Shown piece after piece: positions 9,438-21,300 of a DNA stretch of 64,000 nucleotides. Position 1 is the first letter of the stretch. Every line of letters begins with the position of its first letter. This stretch comes from Cryptomeria japonica. Its lineage: Eukaryota > Streptophyta > Pinopsida > Cupressales > Cupressaceae. Under the pieces are notes generated by a model, which saw nothing but the letters and a program-made list of their open reading frames with translations, was not told where the DNA came from and did no database searches. Location: contig NC_081405.1 of the NCBI RefSeq assembly GCF_030272615.1, positions 312,187,235 through 312,251,234 on the forward strand, read 5' to 3'. The translations under genes were made by a program, and so were the position numbers.

Positions 9438-12400
9438 GAATTATTTCTTGGAATGTTAGGAGCTTAAATTCCCCAAACAAGAGACGCTTAATTAAGTCCC
9501 AAATGGACTTATTTAAGTGTGATATTTTTATGTTGCAAGAAACAAAGTTGTCAAAGGATTCTGTTGATTCATTTTTTTCATCTTGGAGAAGATGGAATTT
9601 TCTTTCTTCTCTTTCTTGTGGTGCTTCAGGAGGTTTGGCATTGCTTTGGAATAATTATAATATTGAGGCATAGTTAGTGGCATTTGCTACAAATTGGATG
9701 TTGACTTTAGTTATAAGAAAGATTTTGAAGGTTAAATTCTAGCTTTTTAATATTTATGCTCTGTCAGGAATTCAAGGGAAGAGTAAGTTATGGGGTGAAT
9801 TAAAGAGGATTTCTTCTCCCTTAAGACATGGTTCCTTTATTATCTTTAGGGGTGCTCTTAATTCTATCACTAATTTAGATGAGAAAAGAGGAGGTGTTTT
9901 CCCTAATAAAAAGATTATGGATGACTTTGGGGATTTCATTTCTGATATGAGCCTTTTTTATTGTAAGTCTCAGAATGGGGTTTTCACATGCACAAACATG
10001 AGAAGAGATTTTTTTTTCAGATTGTTGAGAGATTAGATCAGTTTTTGTTATCTGAGAATTGGATTGATTCAGATTTTGAATTCTTTTCCTCTATTCTACC
10101 GGTCTCGGGTTCTGATCACTTTCCAATTTCCCTATAAGTTATTAAGTATAGGGCTTCTTTTAAGTCTACATTTAAATTTGAGCCCATGTGGTTTAGGGAT
10201 ACTTTCTTTTTGCCTCTACTTATGAAATGGTGGAATTCTGCTCCTTTGTGTTTTGGGTCTCGTATGTTTTAGATTTCTAAGAAGTTAAGTTATTTGAAAT
10301 TGAATATTAGGGAATGGAATATTGCGCATTTTAAGAATATTTTTCAGGGAAAACAAAGGATTCAAGATATGATTGAGTGTCTTAATACTCATGTGCTTCA
10401 ACATGGTATGGTGCCACAAGTTTTTGATGAATTGAAGTCACTAAACTTATAGCTTGAGGAGGTGTTAGCTAGAGAGGAAATCTATTGGAGATAGAAATCT
10501 AGAGAGTTATGGCTTTTAGATGGTGATAAGAACATAAAACAATTTCATTCTTCAACTAAGATTAAAAGATGTAAGAATAGGATATCTTGTATTCGGTGTC
10601 AGAATGAGAATTTATTGACAAAGCCAGAGGATATTGCTTCAGAGGCAGTTAGGTTTTTTTAGTCATTATTATCTTTGGAAAATAGAAATCTCAGTAATGA
10701 TATTATATCTAATATTCCTCCTTTAGTATCTTTGGAAGACAATAAGATGTTGATGTCTCCCTTTTCCTTAGAAGAAGTTAAGAATGTTGTCTTTGCCATG
10801 AATCCAAATAAAGCTCTGGGACCAAATGGTTTTACTCCTTTATTTTTTCAGAAATGTCAGGATTTTGTGGGAAATGATATTTTATTGGCTCTCGAAGAAG
10901 CTAGGAGAAATAGGTCTATTTTAAAAGAACTTAATACTACAATGATTGCAATTATTCCTAAAAAAGAGGATACTAAGACTTTTTCTGACTTCCACCCCAT
11001 TGCTTTATCTAACACTTTGTATAAGATATTTACGAAGGCAATTTCCCTTAGCTTGGCAAAAATTCTACCTAGGATTATTTCATTGGAGCAAGGTGGTTTT
11101 GTTCCTAGAAGGGAGATGACAGAGGGTGCAATTGTAGCCCATGAGGTGCTTCATTCTATTTCCACCCAAATAACACCATCCATGATACTTAAACCAGACA
11201 TGATGAAGGCTTATGATAGAGTAGAGTGGGGGGCTTTATGTGTTGTTCTTGAGAAGTTAGGTTTTTCCAAAGCCTGGGTCAAATGGATTTGTGCATGTAT
11301 TTCTTCTGCAATATTCTCAATTTTAATTAATGGTTCTCCTTGTGGTTTTTTCTCTTCCACTAGGGGTTTGAGACAGGGAGATCCCCTTTCTCCCTTTTTG
11401 TTTATTCTCCTAGCTGAAACCTTTAGTTGGGCTATTAGGGCTGCTAAAGTGGGGGAGCTTTGGAAAGGTATAAGGATTCATAATATTCCCCAAAATATTT
11501 CTCATTGTCTCTTTGCAGATGATACTTTGTTATTTGGACATGCTTCGTTAGTTGAGGCAAAAATGATTAAAAGAATAATACAAAATTATGCATCATTTTC
11601 TGGTCAGAAAGTGAATGGTGATAAATCAAAGATTTTCTTCCTTAATACATCACAACTAGTTCAGCATAGGTTGCAATCCTTTTAGGGATTTGAGACTGGA
11701 AATCTTCCATGTGCTTACCTTGGGATTCCTTTATTTGTTAAACAGGATAAGATTATTTCGATGATTTCTAAAAGAATTCTCTCGTGGAACCATAGATGGT
11801 TAACTTTGGCGAGTAAAATTGTTCTCATCAAGTTTGTTTTGAATGTTGTTCCTATATATCTCATGTCTATTTTGAAGTCTCCAAAAGTAGTTATTGTTAG
11901 TTTACAGGATACCCTTAGAGATTTTCTTTGGAACAATAATAAAGATGGCAAGAAAAAGTTCCCTTTAGTTGCGTGGGATAAGGTATGTTTGCCTAAGGAA
12001 CTTGGGGGAATAGGAATTCGGAGTCTAGAGAATCAAAATTTAGCCTTAGGTGCTAAGTTGGTTTGGAATTTATATGACAAGCCTAGCTCCTTATGGGCAC
12101 AGATTATGTTTGCCAAATATTTAAATAATGGACTGAGAGAGTACATTTTTAAAGTCTCAAATTTTCCTCCAGGTTCTAACATTTGGAATTTCATTTGTAA
12201 ATGTAGGTCAGTTATTTTGCCTCATCTCTCATGGATTGTTCACAATGGTAGAAAGGTCAGATTTTGGGATGAAGTATGGAATGGATACACACCTTTAATG
12301 AATATTAGGGATTGGTCTCCTTTGATCACCATTCTTTCCTCTCTTTGGGGTATTTTTGTAGCAGATTATTTTGAAATTGTGACCAGTGGATCCCTTAAGC

Positions 12401-13662
12401 TAGCTAGATGGAAGTCGATTGATTTCTTAGATGTTGATCAAAGTATGAAATTAGATTTTGAGAAGATTTTGGGGTATAGAATTGTATTTCTTTCTGATTT
12501 TGAGGATGAACTTATTTGGACAAAGAATATTTCTAGTAAGTACACTGTTAAAGATGGTTACAACTCTCTTATGGTTGCTAAAGATTTATCATCCTAGCCT
12601 TATAAGTTGTTTTGGCATTCAGCTTGTCTTCCTAAAGCTGGAGCCTTTGCTTGGTTGCTATTTCAGGACAGAGTCCTTACAGGTATGAGATTTGATAGGC
12701 TTGGTATTACTATTGTTTTCTCTTGTGTCCTTTGTAACAAAAATTTGGAATCTTCTTCACACTTGTTCCTACATTGTGGTTATGCTTATGAATGTTGGCA
12801 GTGTTTGTTTGAGAAGTTAAATATATCCTTTGTTATTTGTAAGGATCTCATTTCCCATTTTAGATCTTGGCCCTTTATGTTTGCCTCATCTTTTTATGCA
12901 TACCTTTTGATCATATCTCCATCTATTGTGATTTGGAATATTTGGCTAGAGTGAAACAATAGGATATTTAAAAAGACAAGTTCTCCTGTGTCTGAGGTTG
13001 TATTAAAAATTGAGTCTTCAATCTCTAAGTTTTCTTTGTCATTTATTTATAAGAATCTGGACAATCTTACTTCTTTTTCGCATTGGGATAGTAGAGTTAC
13101 TAGAGCTTGGAAGATGTTGTCAGTTTTACCCTCTCATAGTTCAATTTTAAAAAAGAATGATGCAATAGGTAAGAGATGCTCTGCTAGATGGAAGCCTCCT
13201 CTACAGGGGCACTTTAAATTGAATTTTGATGGGGCCTCTCGTGGTAACCCTAGGCCACCTGGGGTAGGCATGGTAATTTATGATCACAATGCAAATTTTA
13301 TTCGAGCTAAGTGTCATGCTATCGGTTTTAAAACTAACAATTATGCAGAATTTCATGCTTTGTCTTTTGGATTGGATATGGCCTCTTTGGGAATTAAGGA
13401 CTTAATAATTGAAGGTGATTCTATGGTGATTATTCAATGTGTTATGAAAAAGAAATGAAATTGTTGGAATTTGCAGTATATACTTGATCTAATTTTACAG
13501 AAATTAGAATTGTTTGAATCTTTCTTGTTATCCTATTGTTATAGAGAAGCTAATAAGATTGCAGATTATTTGAAAAATTTAGCCATTGATAGCAATGCTT
13601 ATCAACGAGAGGTGGGTTTTGAGGAAATTCCTTCTAGAGTATGGGAAGGTTTGCAGCAATAG
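9434..13662 (+). pseudogene. LINE-1 ORF2, endonuclease, reverse transcriptase and RNase H, broken
   Basis: It starts MRIISWNVRSLN at 9434, the apurinic-endonuclease-like start. Later endonuclease motifs are QETK and SGSDH. The usual GDFN is GALN here, so a catalytic Asp is lost. A run of nine T at 10009-10017 carries the single frameshift. Reverse transcriptase follows with KAYDRVEW and FADD (about 11512-11523), so the catalytic Asp residues are kept. A zinc motif (CVLCN...HLFLHC) lies near 12725-12780. RNase H (NFDGASRGNP, AEFHAL, EGDSMVI, then ANKIADYL) covers about 13210-13590. Premature stops in the main frame include 10452, 10492, 10660, 11683, 12595, 12952 and 13456. Known role: target-primed reverse transcription. 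Confidence 0.88.
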
Positions 13663-14116
13663 TTATGTGATTTTCTTGAGTAATGTTGATGTAAAATTTT
13701 ATGATGATAATTATTCCCGCAGCTCATGGTATTTGATACAATAGTGTTTTTCCAAAGGTTTTTTGATACTTTTTTTTTTTTGGCAAGAAGGTTTTTGGCT
13801 CATGGGATTTGGCACAGGGCTTTGGAAATTTTTGTCTTCTTCCATTGAAAGAAACTATGGAGTCTACATTTGAATATTATATGGGCTCTATGTAAAACTG
13901 ATATTATATGTGTTGTGACCGCATTTTGTATGTGGTTTTGCACGGGGTGTATAAACTGATTTGCTAGATACTACAGGTTTATTTTATGAGCTGTGACCGA
14001 AATTTTTCTTCCCAGGGTTCTTTTCTCTGGTATGCTCTTTGAATCCTATGTAAAAAAAATAAAAATATATTAATAAAAAAGTTTAGTGGAATAATCCACT
14101 TTTATTGAAAAAAAAA
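13663..14116 (+). other. 3' UTR and poly-A tail of LINE-1
   Basis: Non-coding. A hairpin AGTGGA-ataa-TCCACT at 14085-14100 sits just before a run of 11 A at 14108-14118. A terminal stem next to the tail is common in plant LINEs and is thought to help reverse-transcriptase recognition. A run of 11 T lies near 13769. Confidence 0.7.
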
Positions 14117-14134
14117 AAGTATACAAAGTGAATT
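14117..14134. repeat. Right target site duplication of LINE-1
   Basis: aagtatacaaagtgaatt, the partner of 6621-6638 with one mismatch. The first two A may also be counted in the poly-A tail. Confidence 0.85.
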
Positions 14135-15069
14135 GCAGACCTTTGTTTACAAATTAAAAGAAAGAAGAAAATGACAAAAATTATAATGAAAGATTTCATG
14201 ATTTAGAGTCAAGAAAGAGAATGCAATAAAAAGGCACAATTGACTTTAAGATTTGTCCTAAGTAATTTAAGGATTTTTAAGTTTAGCTTGTAACAAACTT
14301 GTTTAGGAATAAAATATTAACTATATGATTATTAATCATATTTACAAATAATGTTTGTATTTTTTTGTCAAACATGTTTAATTAATTACATTCACAGAAT
14401 CTTCTTTATATTTAAAAGGTCAAATGTGGAAAGGATTTTCTTTTTAAATATAAATATTTATATTTAATAAAGTATTAAAGACTATAGAAATATTTCTAAA
14501 ATGTAGCAGATATATTTAAACCTTAAAGGATAAATATCTGAGAAGATTTTCCAATTCTTTAGTAGGTTCTATTCTTTGTTTTTCCTAAAAAAATAAAGTA
14601 TATTTCTTGCTTATGTTTTAAGAGTGAAAGATTGTCATGAATTGTTTAATCATATGATTCTTTGAAATAAGTTGTGTTTGGAATGATACCATTTAGAGTC
14701 TTTTTATTCAATCTAGTTTTCACAATTTCTTTAATTCCCTCATAGTGATTTGATTTGATCATTCTAATCCTGCCAGCAATAATAATAATTAAAAAAAAAA
14801 CTATTTTCACTTGATTCTTTTGTTTCCTAAAAATTGTGTAAAAAAATCTCTTTATATTTTTATGCTTTGAACTTCAAAGACAATTGTTACTATTTATATT
14901 TTTTTTAATTTTAGATACTTAACTAATATAATTATTTATCTTTTAAAAAAACATCTAAGCATTTCTATCTTTCATAAGGAAGATCTAATCAATATAGTTA
15001 ATGACTCATGGAGAAAATTGTTGACGTTTTAACAATTACTATTATATAGTCTTCATTAGGTAAATTGGG
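14135..15069. other. AT-rich DNA without a gene
   Basis: Very AT-rich with several A and T runs. I find no ORF, no LTR ends and no clear repeats. Confidence 0.6.
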
Positions 15070-15345
15070 ATATATGGCCTGAACCTTTTGTATAGCAACC
15101 AACAAAGTAGAAAGGAGGGTTCTCACAAGTAGTGAGATGACAAAAATTTAAAAACAAACCAAATACAAAGAGAGGGCTTCCTAAACCTTTTGTATAACAA
15201 CTAATAGAATATAAAGGAGGGATCTCACACCAAATACAAAGAGAGGGCTTCGTGAACCTTTTGTATAACAACAAATAGAGTAGAAAGGAGGGATCTCACA
15301 AATAATAAGATAAAAAAATTAGAAAAAAAACCAAATACTTTTCTG
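15070..15345. repeat. Three imperfect tandem units of about 70-105 bp
   Basis: The phrase 'gaaccttttgtata.caac' recurs at about 15078, 15183 (as 'taaacctttt') and 15256. Each is followed by 'aaaggagggNtctcaca'. 'ccaaatacaaagagagggcttc' closes units 1 and 2. Unit 2 has lost the ~35 bp between 'ctcaca' and 'ccaaat' that units 1 and 3 keep. Chance open frames on the minus strand here are products of the repeat. Confidence 0.75.
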
Positions 15346-16550
15346 AAAAAGGGTGCTTGATTAAACTAATAAATTGGTGGGAATAGGAGTATTGCGGCAA
15401 ACTAGGGATTCATTTTCAATCCTGAGAACTTCACGAAGGAACCATCCTTACAAAAGAACCCACTGACCTTGGACTAAAGTAGCTAAGAAAACTTATAATA
15501 TTTTTAAAATTACATGTGACTAAGATGATATATCTATGTATGATAAATGGGTGTCCATTGACCTCATCCATATTATATAAAAACTTTTGACTGTGTAAGA
15601 CTTGATCCTTAACTAACTTATTGAAAACTATGTTTTACAAATTAATTAAAAAGATCTATATATAATAAAAAGACATTATCACACTCAAATAGCAATTTAA
15701 TATTCTTATTATAATTCTTAATAAATAATAAAGAATACAATTATTTCTATAAACATAAAAAATATTTATTAAAATAAATCAAAGAAAATCAGATATAAAC
15801 CAAAAATTAAAATTAAACAACATAATTCTAAAATCAAGGGAGTTGTCTCTATTTTTCTAGGTCTTATGGTTATGAGAGCAATGTCAAAGCCCATGGTCCA
15901 GATTAAGGGGGCAGTGTAAAACCTTGTGTCCATGTATCTATAGGTTGCCTATTCGATGGCTTTGATGCCTACTTTCTAATGTTTCCATGTTGGTTGGCTG
16001 CTCTTAATCTGAATTTTATCTAGATAAAGTGTTCTTTTTGTGAATTGAGAATCCCTATAAAATCTTTCCGTAAAGAATTTTGAATCCCTCAAAATCTATT
16101 TTACCTAATCAAAAATATAATCATAAAACCCTATCCATATAACATTAAGAAAACCTCTATTATGAATATAAATTCAAACCAATACAACCCAAGCGATAGT
16201 ACTTTTAATCTCTTTTAAAGGAATAATAGATTCACCTTCTAAAGGCCACAATATGATCTATGAATGTCCAAAATGCGTCTATCACACTCCTCAAAGCTTC
16301 CTCGATAAACAGCTCCCAGAGAACTTCAAACGGCAAAATTAATGGATTAGGGTTCTATATATAGCCTTCTTGGTAACTTTTAGGGCAAGTTTCGTTGGTG
16401 AGCTTCGGGACGACGAAAATATCTGACTGGGTTTCAATACGGTTTTCCAAAGTTCCAATGCATTATCAAATTCTGAATTGGTTTTCTTTTTGGTCTTTAT
16501 TTTATTTTATTTTATTTTTCCTGTTTTATTGATTTGTGATTTTATCTAAA
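15346..16550. other. AT-rich DNA without a gene
   Basis: No supported coding sequence. An (atttt)n microsatellite occupies about 16495-16519. The block 15840-16130 is less AT-rich and contains 'attaagggggcagtgt', which resembles a polypurine tract beside an LTR start. No LTR partner is present, so I do not call an element. Confidence 0.5.
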
Positions 16551-17015
16551 ATTTTTGTCAGAATATTAAATCTGGAAAATAGGTTCTCTCATCTGTATAG
16601 CATTGATCATAATTTATTTTTTTCTCTATTCAATTCTAGGGATTTTTTATTTTCTCTAAAGACTTTGGAAGAAAACTATATCTTGAAAATGGGATCTCTC
16701 ATTTGTTATAACATTGGTCATATATTATTTTCTTCTTTCTACACATTCCACTAATGGGTGATTTCTTATAAAGATTTTGATGGAACACTATATCTTACAA
16801 ATAGGTTCTCTCATGTTTAGAGCATTAGTTATATTTTATTTTCTTCTTTCTACTTGGTACCACTCATTTTTTATTTGGGCCAAAGATTTTGCGGGAATAA
16901 TATATCTTGAAAATTGGTTCATTTTGTTTTTTCATTCTTTCTACTTAGTTCCACTCATTTGTAATTTCCCCTAAAGATTTTGATGAAATAATCTATCTTG
17001 AAAATGGGTTCTCTC
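16551..17015. repeat. Tandem array, about 4.3 units of ~92-112 bp
   Basis: The phrase 'ttgaaaatgggttctctcat' or a close variant occurs at about 16571, 16684, 16794, 16906 and 16996. Between copies lie 'ttattttcttctttctac' and '..ccactcatttgt.atttccccaaagattttga'. Steps of about 112, 110, 112 and 92 bp show a decayed tandem repeat. Short open frames inside it are products of the repeat. Confidence 0.75.
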
Positions 17016-18119
17016 ATCAATGGACTCTTGGTCAACTCTTGAAGTTGTATGGCTCCAAATGAACTCTCACGATTCATTAACCAATCAAATAAATAATAAA
17101 CGTTGTCAAAAGAAATTCAATTTTTACGATAGATACATCTGTCAAGTGCTTGTTAGAGAATGCGATTTTGAAAGAGATGCCAAAAGTTATCCAAAATCTT
17201 ATAAGTAATACATGAATAAAACATGTGAAGGGTATTAGGGGAGGTAGTGGCACACTTACAAAAAGAGGTTTATAGTTGAAATAGAGAAATTTTTTAAGTT
17301 GAAAACGTGTGATGTAATATCTAATCTAAGGGTTTAGGGCACAAATTTTTTTCTTTTACATCTAAGATTTGGGTTTCATCTCTAATTCTAGTTGGTTTAC
17401 TCTTCTTTGAAAGTTTGAACATTTAAATCAATCACAAAAATTGCTGTGATGTTAGTGGCTGATAGTGTAGAATTTGTTTTAAAAGTTCTCACGTTGCTTG
17501 CATATAGGCATTCATTTAAAAGATTATTTCTTGAATTTTTAAAACGTTACAATTTATTTATTTTTAAATCTTTTATTTGTAGTATTTATTTATATTTTTA
17601 CTCATATTTAATTTTATAAATATTTATTTTTTTAACTTTTATTATATCTTATAATTAAAGTTAAAATATATATTTATTTATTTTATTTTTTTAAATTAAT
17701 GTAAGCTAAATTTTAATTTACACTTATATTTATTTCTAAGAGATTAAATTTTATAATAAATTTAACTGTATATGTATATGTTTATGTACATGTACATGTA
17801 TGTGTATGTGTATATGTATATGTATATGTGTATATTTGTTTCTTATACACAATCTTTAAATATTGCTTTATGTGTCATGTGGTCTTGCCCTTAGTTTAGT
17901 TTTTGTTTCTGGTAACATAGGCAAATATATTGATATGGATTAATTTGGATTATTATTTAATTTGTATGTTCCTATTTTTTATGAAGTAATATTTTGATAT
18001 CAGAAGTCTCTTATTATTGATATATTTTAGTTTTAGTTTTTATAAATATATAATTATTTTATTCTATATTTTGATTGATTAGTTGATGTGAAGTGAAAAA
18101 AAACAACATTATATATTTG
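17016..18119. other. AT-rich DNA without a gene
   Basis: No convincing coding sequence. A 62-codon open frame at 17020-17208 has no recognisable features. Long AT-only stretches dominate 17530-18060. The microsatellite at 17765-17837 is listed separately. Confidence 0.6.
17765..17837. repeat. (TATATG)n / (TGTATA)n microsatellite
   Basis: About 70 bp of hexamer-like purine-pyrimidine alternation (tatatgtatatg, gtacatgtacatg, gtatgtgtatgtg). Confidence 0.8.
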
Positions 18120-18530
18120 ATATATTTAAAAGTAAGATTTACAAAACCAAAAAGATCTTGAACCTAAAGGAAACAGAGAGAGGAGTTACAAAAATTTTAA
18201 GCTATCTACATAGATAGCTAATCTAAAGACTAAGGACAACCATGGCTATGAACAAATTTACAAGTCAAGAAATAAAAACCAGAGGAATAAACAAAACTCC
18301 TTAAGAAATCTAAATGAGAGAATCACATATTTCCAAAAAGAAACATAGAAAGAGAAAGAGAAAGGAACAGGAGCACCTAGAGATCAAACGAGGAAGCTAA
18401 TTAATCACAACCAGGAATGAGGGAAGCATCCACTGCCACCTCCACCCCATCATCATCTATCCACCCCATCATCATCTATACTGCTATAGACTGCTGGAGG
18501 AAAACACATCATCTTCATCCCTTAATCCAA
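18120..18530 (-). mobile_element. Possible LINE 3' UTR remnant
   Basis: Read on the minus strand it ends '...ttcaagatctttttggttttgtaaatcttac' beside an A/T stretch, in the style of a plant LINE tail. It contains the hairpin GCTATCTA-ca-TAGATAGC near 18203-18220 and a duplicated 'ccaccccatcatcatctat' at about 18444-18480. No coding part is attached on this strand, so the call is tentative. Confidence 0.3.
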
Positions 18531-18531
18531 T

Positions 18532-18770
18532 TAGGATTTTGTATTGGAAAACCCAATAAATGTTAACATCAATTGCATCATAAACGCGGGATCCCCATCA
18601 CTAATAGATGTTTTTTATGTAAAGATGATGCTGAAATTGTTGGTCATCTGTTCTTACATTGTTCCTTTTCCAAGGATGTTTGGACTTTGTAGAATTTTAA
18701 TTGGGTCCCTCCTTTTCTATACAGAATATGGAATCCACTACTCAAGTGCTGGTAATCAGAGTAACAACTT
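18532..18770 (+). pseudogene. LINE ORF2 scrap, zinc-binding (zf-RVT) region
   Basis: One frame reads CKDDAEIVGHLFLHCSFSKDVWTL, here split around a stop and frameshift. This matches the CX2C...HLFLHC zinc motif that follows reverse transcriptase in plant L1 ORF2. It is close in wording to the same region of LINE-2 on the opposite strand at the right of the window. Only about 80 codons survive. Confidence 0.6.
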
Positions 18771-19459
18771 TCTTAAATAAATATTTAATATTTATTTTAA
18801 CCCTATCTTTCTATTATTCTTAATATTCATCTATTTGATTAAATCAATTATTCAATTTATTTAATTAAATTCACCTAAACCTTTTTAGCATTTAATTAAA
18901 TAAATCACTTTATTTAATTAATTCCCACTTGTATTTATTTATAAAAATCCCCACTTGTATTTATGCAAGTTGCATCTATTTTAGTTGAAAGAAAACATTT
19001 TATTGTAATTAAAATTCTTTTTCTCCCACTTGCCCTATCCTACATTTCCCATTTGCCTCCTAATCATTCTTCGAGAACCCATTTAATCTTAAATCTATTA
19101 TCCTTAATCCTTATAATCTTGTCATTTCCCTAAGTTTGAGGAGGTCACTTCTCAAATTTGGGAGAATATCTTCTAAATGCATTAAAGGCCATTAATTTGG
19201 TTAAGTCAACCCTCCCCTAATGGTTAGAGACTTTCTCTCTAACTTAACCCTCATCTAACTCAAGGGTCTTATCAAGCACCCATGGCTTTAACCTTGGTTA
19301 TCCTATTAACCCTTGCATAAGAGTTTACCCCTTGGGTAAAAGCTTTATCAAATGGATGACCCTAACTCAATCTCAAGCCTACCTCCTAAGGTAACCTTCA
19401 TGTCTCCTCAGGAATTTAATGCCTCTTGCATCTCCTCTCAAGCCATCTCTTGTTGACAA
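18771..19459 (+). mobile_element. 5' LTR of Tat-C, left part (interrupted by Cop-B)
   Basis: This AT-rich block, with TTTAATTAAATAAAT-type palindromes like those in the Tat-A LTR, ends at the Cop-B insertion. The sequence resumes at 43339 on the other side and runs to a Tat-like PBS at 43944. Together the two parts give an LTR of roughly 1.3 kb. The outer (left) boundary is not sharp: I cannot see a clear TG start, and the nearby LINE scrap may have cut it. No 3' LTR is found in the window. Confidence 0.5.
19455..19459. repeat. Target site duplication of Cop-B, left copy
   Basis: GACAA here against AACAA at 43334-43338, one mismatch. Both lie exactly at the LTR ends. Confidence 0.6.
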
Positions 19460-20130
19460 TGATGAATACTAAGAGGGGAGGTGAATTAGTATGCCTAAAA
19501 AATTAATCAAATTCTTAAACAATTTTCCAACAGACTGGTGTAGTAGTTTAAAAAAAAAACTGGTTAAAACATAAACAAGCCAAATAGCAAATAGAGCATT
19601 CACCCACAGAAGCACAATTACCATAACACAAGAGATTTTGACGTGGAAACCCAAATGTAAAAAACCACGGTGAGTAAAACTCACAAGTCAACTATCTCCA
19701 AAATAGTAACCAGACCAGTTAAGGTCTAACAATGTTCTTCACTAGAATAGATCCTATTAGGAATCCAGATCTCTGTTAGGAGATAAGTCATGTTAAAGAC
19801 TACCATGTTAAAGAATTTCAGATCCACAATTGTGAACCACCTTGTTAGAGGATTTACAATAGGCTTGGCTAGGCCTACCCGGTTAAGGGTCTCAGACTTG
19901 TCAAAGAGATTAGTAATCAATAAGTGAATGATCTAGAAAGTAGCACAAAATGCTTGATTAGATCCTTGACAGTTCTTTATTAATGCACTACAACATTACT
20001 TTAGTCTTCTAACCTTTGCACTCACAATCTCTGTAGTGAGATACCTTTTTCACACAGACCTAATCTACTCAACAATACGCGGACACATCGATTCCTCAAA
20101 GCCCTAGACATGATGTCCTCACATAGGGAA
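19460..20130 (-). repeat. 3' LTR of Cop-B, outer part
   Basis: Aligns to 42200-42870 from tgatgaatactaagaggg to gatgtcctca. It breaks off exactly where Tat-A starts. The last five bases, GGGAA, are the Tat-A target duplication. Confidence 0.85.
20126..20130. repeat. Target site duplication of Tat-A (GGGAA), left copy
   Basis: GGGAA is repeated at 36465-36469. The uninterrupted LTR of Cop-B has a single site here (catatagtaatctgattt), which confirms the insertion point. Confidence 0.9.
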
Positions 20131-20924
20131 TGTAAACACCCAAAATTGTCCAGTTTAATTAAATAAATATTTTATTTATTTAATTATCTAAGTTTAATTC
20201 TTCTATTAATTAAATAAATCTTTATTTATTTAATTAATTCATTTATCCTCTTCTAGCCTTATTTCTCATTTAAATAAATACATTTATTTATTTAAATTAT
20301 CCTTTTCTTAATTTAAATAAATATTTTATTTATTTAATTATCCCACTTCTTCTATTAATTAAATAAATCTTTATTTATTTAATTAATTCATTATCCTTTT
20401 CTACACATGACACATGTCATTCATTTCTTAATTCCTACCCTACCTACCCCTTTCATTATTTTATTATTTACTTTACCTACCCTCTAATCATAGCCGACCT
20501 ACTTTTACACCTTTCAATCTTATCCCTCCATTTCATATTGTGTCTTCTATCTAAGGAGACACTTCCTTCATCATCAAACCCTAAGGAATCACCCTAATCA
20601 ATCATCCTAATCAATCATCTTAAGGACTTGACTACACTACGATCCTACTTGCAACCACATTCCGTTCTTTGTTGAGCTCTTGTGCACATATAAAGTCTGA
20701 GAGCAAATATATCAAGCAAGATCAATGGAGATAGGAAGAATGAAGATCCAAACCCTATTGGACATGTGATGGTATAATCTTTGTGATTTCATTTGATTTG
20801 CATTGTCTTAGGTAATCTTTATATGTTATGGTGGATCTTTGTTGTTGTTAGGTTAGGGTTTTGTGGTTGAATTCATTTAGCCTTTCAATATCATTATTAT
20901 TGTTATCCATTTTCACCATATACA
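20131..20924 (+). repeat. 5' LTR of Tat-A
   Basis: 794 bp, from tgtaaacacc to accatataca. It includes five AT-rich palindromes at 20155-20389. At the TATA position of the other LTR this copy reads TATCTAA (20548-20554), a damaged box. Confidence 0.93.
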
Positions 20925-20926
20925 TT

Positions 20927-20945
20927 TTGGCACGCCCGGTGGGAC
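20927..20945 (+). other. Primer binding site of Tat-A
   Basis: TTGGCACGCCCGGTGGGAC directly follows the LTR. The layout resembles the PBS of Tat-C at 43944 (TTTGGCACCCACCGTGGGGC). I cannot name the tRNA with certainty. Confidence 0.7.
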
Positions 20946-21040
20946 TCTTGTCCTTTTTTTTTGCATTTAACATCTTTGTTGCAGATTTTGTGTTTTTAAA
21001 TTGCAGATCTAACATTTTCGGTAGCATTTTGATATTTTCA

Positions 21041-21300
21041 CGTCTGCGTACTTTCGGATTGCATCTAGACTCCCAAATTGTGTTTGCGGCATCTAAAATC
21101 GCATCTGTGCTATAAACAATATTTTATTTTACAGGTTTCAAAAATCGTGTTTATGTCCTAAAGTCGCGTTTGTGTTGGTTTTAGCCACGTCTATGTTAGA
21201 CAACCACGTCTATGTTTTCGAGCCACATCTGTGCCTCACAGAACCACGTTTGCATCAGAAAACCGCGTCTGTGTAGAGGGTAACCGCGTCTGTGTTCACC
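21041..21300 (+). repeat. Phased motif array of Tat-A, 5' block 1 (CCGCGTCTGTG, 19-21 bp step)
   Basis: Copies of an 11-mer with consensus CCRCGTCTGTG start at 21145, 21164, 21185, 21204, 21223, 21244, 21263 and 21284, that is steps of 19, 21, 19, 19, 21, 19 and 21. Weaker copies precede them from 21041 (cacgtctgcg, cgcatctgtg). The sequence between copies is not conserved. The steps are not multiples of three, so a repeated peptide is excluded. Confidence 0.85.

Larger units (their letters stand above)
6639..14116 (+). mobile_element. Full-length L1-type LINE (LINE-1)
   Basis: About 7.5 kb bounded by an 18 bp target site duplication. In order it contains a 535 bp leader, ORF1 with an RRM-like DUF4283 region, ORF2 with endonuclease, reverse transcriptase, zinc-binding and RNase H parts, a 3' UTR with a small hairpin, and a poly-A tail. 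This is the plan of the plant L1 clade that has acquired an RNase H domain. Both ORFs carry premature stops and one frameshift each, so the copy is dead. The one-mismatch TSD argues for moderate age. Confidence 0.9.
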
